This document shows positions 37,413 through 49,000 of a stretch of DNA of 64,000 bases, in pieces. The notes beneath the pieces are model-generated. The model was not told the DNA's origin, ran no database searches, and worked only from the letters and a program-made list of their open reading frames with translations. Source of the stretch: Babylonia areolata (lineage: Eukaryota; Mollusca; Gastropoda; Neogastropoda; Buccinidae); the NCBI RefSeq assembly GCF_041734735.1, contig NC_134887.1, forward strand, positions 29,431,370 through 29,495,369. The letters run 5' to 3'. Position 1 is the first letter of the stretch. Every line of letters begins with the position of its first letter. The translations under genes were made by a program, and so were the position numbers.

Positions 37413-40400
37413 TGTGTTTGATCTGGTTGTGAGTGTGTGTATGTGTGTGCATGTGGTGTATGTGTGTATTTATGCATGCACACACATGGTGTGTGTGTGT
37501 GTGTGTGTGGTGTGTTTGATCTGGTTGTGAGTGTGTGTATGTGTGTGCATGTGGTGTATGTGTGTATTTATGCATGCACACACAAGGTATGTGTGTGTGT
37601 GTGTGTGTGTTTTGTGTCTCTTTATGTGCATGCTTGTGTGTGTGTCATATCACAGAGGAGAAGTACGTGATGTGCGTGGCCCAAGTGTCGGTGGGGGGCC
37701 CAACCAGCAGCATGACGGCACTGGATGACGGGTCGGGGAAGAACGACCCTGTGTTCGTCACACAGCTCCAGGGGGAGTCACTGCTGACCGCTCCTTCCTT
37801 CGCTGGGGGGCCGCAGGTTGGTGGACTCTCACGTGGATGGGAGTTTTTTTAATTTTAATTTTAATTTTTATTTCATTTTATTTTTTTAATTTGCTGCCCC
37901 ACCATCTGCTCTATTTCAGTGGCATTGCTCCCACACCGCTCATTCCAAATCCCCTCTGTTGCTGATAAGAGTCTTAATTATACTGCCACTTTCCTTGTTT
38001 GAGAGATGGGGGGGGGGGTGATGGGGAGAAAGAGAGAGTTGTTATTGGTTCATGGAATTTGTAACTTTTCTTTTCATGTGAAACACTGTGAGCCTTTTGA
38101 GAAAAAGGGCACTATACAAATGTCAAAGGTCCCAAAGTTTTTTTTTAATTACACATACTTAACCGTGACCCAACTAGTGCAGACTCCGGCAGGGGTCTGA
38201 CATTCCTGTCCTGTGCAAACTACTATCCGCTTTTTTTATGGCTATCAGGGCATTGAATTTCTATTCATTGTGCATAGGTCTGGCATTTGAAAGGCAGGAC
38301 CGAGTCCCCTCTCCTTCTGCTGTTTCAGCCATCGCCTGTCGAACTCAGATACCCTTTCACACCTGGGTGGAGTGAAGAAATTCAGAGTAAAGTGCCACTC
38401 CCAAAGGTACAGCACCATGCTGAAACGTGGCCTCGAACACTGACCGCTGCTGAATACTGGATCAGAAGTCCAATGCTTAACCCTTTGAGCCCTGAGTTCC
38501 TGAGCAATTTTAACCCTTCTGCCCGAGCTCCTGAGACAAAATTTGCAAATAATTGGTATTTAATGTGTCACGGCAGATATAAAAGGAGTGCCCTACTGGT
38601 GGTAGAGAAAAATGACATAATGCCTAGCCACCGGTTGAGCGGTGCGTAAACACTTGTGTTGTGTTTTGCTATTGGTTGACTTATATTGAAATTGATCTTT
38701 TTTATCCAAAGCACATGCACAGTGAAAACACAGTGAAAAGGTGCGGCCATGTTGGTACTACGTTCGCTGACGTCAGAATATTACGGTTTTTCTGATTGGC
38801 TCTTCAATATAAGTCAACCAATAGCAAAACACGACACAAGTGCTTACGCACCGCTCAACCGGTGGCTAGGCATTATGTCATTTTTCTCTACCACCAGTAA
38901 AGCGGTGGTCAGGGCTCAAAGGGTTAAAACAATCTCGCCATGGTGCCTTCATACATACGTACATGGTTGTTATGAAGCAGAAGATGGGTGGCTGACATTG
39001 TTGTTCTGATTCCCTCCTCCCCCCACACCCCACGCCTTGTACCCATTCTACGACTATAACATTATTATTATTATTATTATCATCATTATATTGTTATCAT
39101 TAGATGCACATTATTTTAAGTATTAGTAGCCAGCGGGACAAAGGGGAGGTTACCTACTTCCGGGAGGTTATCGGCCGTAGTTTCGTTTTCTCCGCATAGG
39201 CGGATAGTAGTTTGCACAGGACAGGAATGTCAGACCCCTGCCGGAGTCTGCACTAGTTGGGTCACGGTAAGTATGTTATTTAAACGTAATTTTAGGTAGA
39301 AAATTTCCTTTTAAGTATCAGTAGTAGTCATATCAAGAAGATGGGTGGTTGACGTTGTTGTTCTGACCTCCTCCCATCCCCCACAGAGTCTGTACCCATT
39401 CTACGACGATAACATTATTATTATTATTATTATTATCATTAATATATTGTTATCATTAGATGCACATTATTTTAAGTATTAGTAGTTGTCATATCAAGAA
39501 GATGGGTGGTTGACTTTGCTGTTCTGACCGCCTCCTTCCTCCCCTCCCCCCTCGACCCCCCCATAGAGCCTGTACCCGTTCTACGATGACAACAGTGTGC
39601 TGGTGCTGAGACTGCTGGCCTTCTCTGTGGCGTACCGCCCCACTGCCGACAACAAGCTCCCCGGTGCCCTCATCGGTGCCGACGGCGACCAGATGGACGT
39701 GACGGCTGACAACGTGCTGGGCTGGACCGTGCTGCCTCTGTTTGACGGGTCAGTGCTGTCAAAGTTTTCAGGTTTTCAGTTTCTTCTTCTGTGTTCGTGA
39801 GCTGCAAATCGTATGTACATGAGTGGGCTTTTACGTGTATGACCGTTTTTACCCCGCCATGTAGGCAGCCATACTCTGCTTTCAGGAGGGGGTGGGGGGG
39901 GTGTATGCTGGGTATATTCTTGTTTCCATAACCCACCGAACACTGACATGGATTACAGGATTGCATATTTGATCTTCTGCTTGCAATACACACGAAGGGG
40001 GTTCAGGCACTAGCAGGTCTGCACATATGTTGACCTGGGAGATCGTAAAAATCACCACCCTTTACCCACCAGGCGCCGTCACCATGATTCGAACCCGGAA
40101 CCCTCGGATTGAAAGTCAATGCTTGAACCACTCGGCTGTTGCACCCATCAGGTTTTCAGTTTCCATTCCTTTGACGGGTCAGTGCCGTCATAGATTTTGG
40201 TTGCACTTTCACAGAGATGCCAACTGTTAGAATTTCGCCGGATTTTGTTACGCTTGATTGCAGTATGTTCTGAAGTTACACCAACATCAGATTTGTTCCG
40301 ATGAGTTCATTTTCGACTACATAGCGTGGTCACATGCTTTCCTGTTGTATCATTACCAGATGCTCTAGACCTGTTGATCACGAGAACAGGGCAGTCACTG

Positions 40401-42302
40401 CTACGAACCTTGGTCTCGCGTGATGATGCTCAGCTAATTGCATGCGTGTTTACATTGAAACAGCATTGAGTGGACCAGTCAGCTTAATCATAGCAGTTAC
40501 ACCGTGTTGCAGGTGGGCCCAAGTGTTTGTATGCCTTGTAGATAAAATGTACGTTTGCTGATGTGGCTCGGAGTGCGAGTGTTCCTACCAAATTCAGAAT
40601 GTTCCTACCTTTTTCTTCTTCTTCTGCGTTCACTCGTATGCACACGAGTGGGCTTTTACGTGTATGACCGTTTTTACCCCGCAATGTAGGCAGCCATACT
40701 CTGTTTTCGGGGGTGTGCATGCTGGGTTTGTTCTTGTTTCCATAACCCACTGAACGCTGACATGGATTACAGGATCTTTAACGTGCGTATTTGATCTTCT
40801 GCTTGCATATACTCACGAAGGGGGTTCAGGCACTAGCAGGTCTGCACATATGTTGACCTTGGAGATCGTAAAAATCTCCACCCTTTACCCTCCAGGCGCC
40901 GTGACCGTGATTCGAACCCGGGACACTCAGATTGACAGTCCAACGCTTTAACCACTCGGCTGTTGCGCCCGTCAGTGCTCCTACCAAGTTTCCTGATTGT
41001 TCCTGCAAACACTTGACAGGGGTTGGCATCTCTGTAGTTTCCAGTTTCTATTTCTCAAGGAGGTGTCGCTGTGTTTGGACCCAGTGTGTCGTAGAGTGCG
41101 TGCACAGCCGGTTTTGACTAGATCACGCCCCTTAGAGAAGCCACTGTGACGCCGTCTTCAGTGATCTGTTCTGGTAACGGTTTACAGTTGGCCGGGTTTT
41201 CTCTTGGGAGTTTTCCTTCTCTTGGAAGGACTGCCTGCTGAGGCTAACGGACTCCATCTGCCCGGATTTTTCCTCAGGGTTGACTCCCGAAGCCTTTCCT
41301 ATGAGTGGGTATGGCCGCAAGGCAGCGGAGGTTTGAAATCAGAGTTTTCCTTCTCTTAGATGAGCTGTCTTCCCAGACTGATGAGCCCCATCTACCCAAA
41401 GCACTGGTTTTCAGGCACCAGGTAACCCGCCTTCACCCCTTCTCCTATCAGTAGCAGCAGTTCTGCCGGGCTTATATCAAAGCCACACGAGCAGGCTAGG
41501 AGCTGGACCTAGTTGTCAGAGGCTGTTGGAGACGCGCGCCGTGAGGGGCATTTTATAGACAATGGGAGCTTGTCCCCATTGCCACCCCTAGGCTATGACA
41601 ACCTTGGGACCGACCCAGTTATGTGTATACGCTGGAACGGGTCATGAGTGCTTCCACATGTATTTTTGCGTGTACCTTTCAGAGCAGATGTTTGATACAG
41701 AATTCTGTTGTAATGTGTCAGCGCTGTATAGATACATTTGTTATCATCATCATCGTCATTGTAACGTGACAGTGCTGTATAGGTAATATATACATTTTCT
41801 TCTTCTTCTTCTTCTAATTAGTATTGTTATTATGTGGCAGCACTGTATAGATATATGTATTCTTCTTCTTTCTCTTATTAGTATCATTATTATGTGATAG
41901 TGCTGTATGGATATATGTATTTTTCCTCCTCTTTTCCTTTTTTTTCTTCTTCTTCTTGTCCTTCTTCTCCTTCTTACAATTATTAGCGTTATTACTATGT
42001 GACAGTGCTGTATTGGTACATGTATTCTTCTTCTTCAACATCATCTTCTTCTTTTTCTTCTCCTTTTTACTCTAATTAGCTGTAGTATTATGTGACAGTG
42101 CTGTATAGATATAAGTATTTTTCTTCTTCTTCAGAGAATCTTCTTCTTCTTCTTCTTTTGCTTACTAAAATTGATGGTAGTATTATGTGACAGTGCTGTA
42201 TAGACATTATGTATTCTTATTCTTCTTCTTACTATAATTAGTATCACCATTATGTGACAGTGCTGTATATAAATAAATAAATAAATATATAAATACATAT
42301 AC

Positions 42303-42366
<64 letters not shown>

Positions 42367-43419
42367 TATAAAATGATGGAGTCTCCTGTCAGACTGACGG
42401 ATGAGTAGGCAGGCAGGCTTATCTGTCGGTATGTGTCCTCATATGGGAGAAGATGCTGATTCTGGATGCGCAGCACTTCCCACAGGTGTTGCAAGGGGAA
42501 AATGTCTCCAGAAGTTGAGCCCTGCTTCTTCCGCTCATATATATATATATATTCTTCTTCTTACTATTGTTAGTATTATTGTTATCATGTGACCGTGCTG
42601 TATATATAGATATATAGTAGTCGTTGTAGTGTCATCAATATTATTATTATCATCATTATTATCATTACTACTGTTATTACTACTACTGTTATTATTACTA
42701 ATATTATTATCAGCATCATCATCAGCAGCAGCAGCAGCATTATTATTATTATTATTGTGTTACATTGCTATATAGGTAATTTATATGTGTATTGTTATAT
42801 TGATAATTTACATGTGTATTCTTAGTATTATTACTATGATGATGATCTTCTTCTTCTTCTTCTTCTACGTTCGTGGGCTGCAACTCCCACGTTCACTCGT
42901 ATGTACACGAGTGGGCTTTTACGTGCATGACCGTTTTTACCCCGCCATGTAGGCAGCCATACTCCGCTTTCGGGGGTGTGCATGCTGGGTATGTTCTTGT
43001 TTCCATAACCCACCGAATGCTGACATGGATTAAAGGATCTTTAACGTGCGTATTTGATCTTCTGCATGCATTTACACACGAAGGGGGTTCAGGCACTAGC
43101 AGGTCTGCACATATGTTGACCTGGGAGATCGTAAAAATCCCCACCCTTTACCCACCAGGCGCCGTCACCGTGATTCGAACCCGGGACCCTCAGATTGAAA
43201 GTCCAACGCTTTAACGACTCAGCTGTTGCGCCCGTCACTATGATGATGATGATGATGGTTGTGTGTGTGTCCAGAAACTCGGTGTACACAGGGACCCACA
43301 ATGTGCCCCTGTTGAGAGGGGACATCCCGTCAGTGATGGTAAAGGACATGAAGACCGCGCCCCCTCAGCAGGTGGTGGGCAGTCATCCTTGGGACCCAAA
43401 CAGCAAGCATGTGAGTCTG

Positions 43420-43455
<36 letters not shown>

Positions 43456-45794
43456 CTCTGTGTGTGTGTGTGCCTGTGTGTGTGTGTGTGCGTGCTTTTG
43501 TGCATCCGTGCATGTATCTGCACATACACGATGACATGATCTTGGTCTATGTGAATGCTGTAGGCATGGTGATGATGGTGGTGTTGTGTGCTTAGGTGGC
43601 AGTGTCTTCATGTTATGTGTGTGTGGATGAGTGCCTCTGTGTGTGTGTGTGTGCATGCGTTTGTTTATGCACATAGATGATGACATGATTGTGTCAATGT
43701 GTATGCTGCAGACACAGTGATGATGGTGGTGATGTGTGTTTAGGTGGCAGTGTGTTCGTGTCATATGTGCGTGGGTGTGTCTGCGTGTGTGTGTGTGTGT
43801 GTGTGTGTGTCTGTGCACACAGATGATGCTGTGAACGTGTCCATGTGTATGCTGTAGGCATGGTGATCAGAGAGGTGGTGTGTGTATATAGGTGGCAGTG
43901 TGTATGTGCATTTGTGTGTGTGTTTGTATATGTGTGTCTGTGTGTGTGCCTGCATGTCTGTGTGTGTGTGTGTATGTGTGAGTGAGTGTGTGTGTGTGTG
44001 TGTGCATGTTTGTGTGTGTGAGTGTGTTTGTGCACGTGCGTGAATGTGTGCATGAGTCTGTGTGTGTGTGTTTGTGTATGAGTGTTTGTGTGTGTGAGTG
44101 TGTGTGCGTCTGTGCATGTATGTGTTTGTGTGCACATTGATTATGACGTGAATGTGCCCATGGGTGTGCTGTAGGCATGGTGATGACAGTAGTGATGTGT
44201 GTGTGTGTGTGTGTGTGTGTGCAGGTTGCAGCAAGCCTGGCGGTCACCATCTGGGACGGTCACTTCGACTTGGACGACCTGCCCTCAGTGCCTGTGAGAT
44301 ATCGTTTCCTCTCTTTCACTACCATTCACACAACACACGATACTTCATTATCTTTAGAAAGAGAAACTAATACATGGTGTGTGATGCATGAGGAATGTAC
44401 TGGAATCACAGAATATACACAATGCTTCATTATCTTTAGAAAAGAGAAATTAAGACAGAAAAGAAAAAGAAAAAAAAGTGGCGCTCACACTGTAGTGATG
44501 CACTCTCTCTCTAGGGATATAGCAGCTTGAATTTCACACTGAGAAATCAGTTGTGACAAAAGGGTAATACAATACAGTACAGTGCAGTGCAATGCAATGC
44601 AATGCAATTACAGTACAATACAATACAATACGATAAAATACAAGCCTGCTCATTGACATGAGCGAATGTGGGAAGTGCAAACTCCTTGACGCAGAAAGAA
44701 AGAAAGATGCACATTTACAGAACTCAGAAAAACAAGAAAAACAGGAGAGTAAGAAGCCTGTAGTGGTTACCAGCACACTACTGTCTCCCTGTTTACAGAC
44801 CTACACATTCATGGAAGAAGCCATTGGGGACGGCCCGGCGTGTCAGGCGGCTCGAGCCGCAGCGGCCGGCAAGGCGACCGGGTCGAAGGTCAGCGACCTT
44901 GTGCTGGACAACCTGCCGGCCAAGGTGAAGAAGCAAGGGGTCAAGGGCACGGTGTACCAGAAGGAGAAAGGGTTCTTTGACGATGTGGCCGACCGCACGT
45001 TCCGTGTTTTGGGGGTGAGCTTGGTTTTTGTTCGATATTTGTTTTTGTGTGTGTGGGTGTGTGACGGGCACAGTAGCCGAGTGGGTAAAGCGTTGGACTT
45101 TCAGTCTGAGGGTCCCTGGTTCGAATCTCGGTAACAGCGCCTGGTGGGTTAAGGTTGGAGATTTTTTTCCGATCTCCCAGGTCAACATATGTGCAGACCT
45201 GCTTGTTCCTATACCCCTTTTGTGTGTGTATGTAAGCAGAGGATCAAATACACATGTTAAAGATCCTGTTATACATGTCGGCGTTTGGTGGGTTATGGAA
45301 AGAAGAAGAAGATACCCATCATGCACACCCCCGAAAACGGAGTATGGCTGCCTACATGGTGGGGTAAAAGCAGTCAGGCATGTAAAAGCCTACTCGTGTT
45401 CATATGAGTGAACATAAGAGTTACAGCCTAGAAGGAAGAAGTTTGTGCGTGTGTGTTGTGTTTTGTGTGGGGTGTATGTGTGTCTGTGAATGTGTGTGTC
45501 TATGTGAGTGTGTGTGTCTGTGTGTGTGCATGTGTGTATGATTGTGTGAAAGGAAAGTAAAATGTTGAATTTCTTTTGTTGCTGGTGATAATGGTGGTCA
45601 AAATGAGAGGGAAGATTGTTTTTTTTTTATGTGTTTAATATGTTGGGTTTTTTACGTGTTACATAAAAGTTGGGGGTTGTTGAAAACAACAACAGCTAAA
45701 GTATACTCATGCTCATGTGTATACAAAGGTGCATGTGCACACACACACATACACACACCAAACACACACACGTACACACACACCAAACACACAT

Positions 45795-45882
<88 letters not shown>

Positions 45883-45971
45883 ACACCAAACACACACATG
45901 TACACACACACACCAAACACACATGCACGCACACAAACACACACGCAAACACACACACGTACACACACACA

Positions 45972-46014
<43 letters not shown>

Positions 46015-49000
46015 TCATTACATCCTCAGTGACCCCTTCAGAATGTGAATGCTTCACCTTTACACCCTATCTCGCTCTATATGATCCACCTTCCTGGTCT
46101 CCCAGATTCAGACACTCCACAGTTGGCGGAGGCCGCTCTTTCTCTTGTCTCTGGACCTGGCGCTTGGAATGACCTCACTGTTTCGCTTCATCAGATCCTT
46201 TCACTCGGCTCTTTTGTGTCTGGCCTTAGACCCTACCTCTTTCTAAACTATCTCCTCTAAATCCACCCTTTTTACTGTACATCATTTGTCTGGCCTTAGA
46301 CCCTACCTCTTTCTAAACTATCTCCTCTAAATCCACCCTTTCTACCGTACATCATTTGTCTGGCCTTAGACCCTACCTCTTTCTAAAGTATCTCCTCTAA
46401 ATCCACCCTTTTTACTGTACATCATTTGTCTGGCCTTAGACCCTACCTCTTTCTAAAGTATCTCCTCTAAATCCACCCTTTTTCCGTACATCATTTGTCT
46501 GGCCTTAGACCCTACCTCTTTCTAAAGCATCTCCTCTAAGTCTGCCCTTTTTACTGTACATCATTTGTCTGGCCTTAGACCCTACCTCTTTCTAAACTAT
46601 CTCCTCTAAATCCACCCTTTTTACTGTACATCATTTGTCTGGCCTTAGGCCCTACCTCTTTCTAAAGTATCTCCTCTAAATCCACCCTTTTTACTGTACA
46701 TCATTTGTCTGGCCTTAGACCCTACCTCTTTCTAAACTATCTCCTCTAAATCCACCCTTTTTACTGTACATCATTTGTCTGGCCTTAGACCCTACCTCTT
46801 TCTAAAGTATCTCCTCTAAATCCACCCTTTTTACTGTACATCATTTGTCTGGCCTTAGACCCTACCTCTTTCTAAAGTATCTCCTCTAAATCCACCCTTT
46901 TTACTGTACATCATTTGTCTGGCCTTAGACCCTACCTCTTTCTAAACTATCTCCTCTAAATCCACCCTTTTTCCGTACATAATTTTGTCTGGCCTTAGAC
47001 CCTACCTCTTTCTAAACTATCTCCTCTAAATCCACCCTTTTTACTGTACATCATTTGTCTGGCCTTAGACCCTACCTCTTTCTAAAGTATCTCCTCTAGA
47101 TCCACCCTTTTTCCATACATCATTTGTCTGGCCTTAGACCCTACCTCTTTCTAAAGTATCTCCTCTAAATCCACCCTTTTTACTGTACATCATTTGTCTG
47201 GCCTTAGACCCTACCTCTTTCTAAAGTATCTCCTCTAAATCCACCCTTTTTACTGTACATCATTTGTCTGGCATTAGACCCTACCTCTTTCTAAAGTATC
47301 TCCTCTAAATCCTCCCTTTTTACTGTACATCATTTGTCTGGCCTTAAACCCTACCTCTTTCTAAAGTATCTCCTCTAAATCCACCCTTTTTACTGTACAT
47401 CATTTGTCTGGCCTTAGACCCTACCTCTTTCTAAACTATCTCCTCTAAATCCACCCTTTTTACTGTGCATCATTTGGCCTTAATCCCTACCTCTTTCTAA
47501 AGTATCTCCTCTAAATCCTCCCTTTTTACTGTACATCATTTGTCTGGCCTTAAACCCTACCTCTTTCTAAACTATCTCCTCTAAATCCACCCTTTTTACT
47601 GTACATCATTTGTCTGGCCTTAGACCCTACCTCTTTCTAAAGTATCTCCTCTAAATCCACCCTTTTTACTGTACATCATTTGTCTGGCCTTAGACCCTAC
47701 CTCTTTCTAAAGTATCTCCTCTAAATCCAGCCTTTTTACTGTACATCATTTGTCTGGCCTTAATCCCTACCTCTTTCTAAACTATCTCCTCTAGATCCAC
47801 CCTTTTTACTGTACATCATTTGTCTGGCCTTAGACCCTACCTCTTTCTAAAGTATCTCCTCTAAATCCACCCTTTTTCCATACATCATTTGTCTGGCCTT
47901 AGACCCTACCTCTTTCTAAACTATCTCCTCTAAATCCACCCTTTTTACTGTACATCATTTGTCTGGCCTTATACCCTACCTCTTTCTAAACTATCTCCTC
48001 TAGATCCTCCCTTTTTACTGTACATCATTTGTCTGGCCTTAATCCCTACCTCTTTCTAAACTATCTCCTCTAAATCCACCCTTTTTACTGTACATCATTT
48101 GTCTGGCCTTAGACCCTACCTCTTTCTAAAGTATCTCCTCTAAATCCTCCCTTTTTCCATACATCATTTGTCTGGCCTTAGACCCTACCTCTTTCTAAAC
48201 TATCTCCTCTAAATCCTCCCTTTTTACTGTACATCATTTGTCTGGCCTTAGACCCTACCTCTTTCTAAACTATCTCCTCTAAATCCTCCCTTTTTCCGTA
48301 CATCATTTGTCTGGCCTTAGACCCTACCTCTTTCTAAACTATCTCCTCTAAATCCTCCCTTTTTACTGTACATCATTTGTCTGGCCTTAGACCCTACCTC
48401 TTTCTAAACTATCTCCTCTAAATCCTCCCTTTTTCCGTACATCATTTGTCTGGCCTTCTATATGCTTGTATTTATGTTTTGTCTTTCACTACTTTGTTTC
48501 AGGGTTGTGCATGCATGGCTGTGAAAACACTTTTTTTTTCTTTTTTTTTGTTTAACACGATTTGGTGCTATATGAATAGATTTATTTGTAGTAGCAATAA
48601 TAGTTGTTGCTTTCGGCATCCTTCAGTCTCGGGAGACTGTGGAGTCGTGCTCTGGGTTGTGTCTCTGGAGCATTATCGCTAGTGGCTTGACAGGCCAGTT
48701 CAAGAATTATTGATGCTGTTATGATAATGATGAGTGTGCCATATCTGCTTGACAGTCCTGATTGAGAATTATTGATGCTGTTATGATAATGATGAGTGTG
48801 CTGTGTCTGCCTGACAGGCCTATTTGAGAATTATTGACGCTGTTATAATGACGTTGAGTGTGCCATGTCTGCTTGACAGTCCTGTTCTAGAATTATTGAC
48901 ACTGTTATAATAACATTGAGTGTGCCATGTCTGCTTGACAGTCCTGTTCGAGAATTATTGACACTGTTATAATAACATTGAGTGTGCCGTGTTTCCTTGA

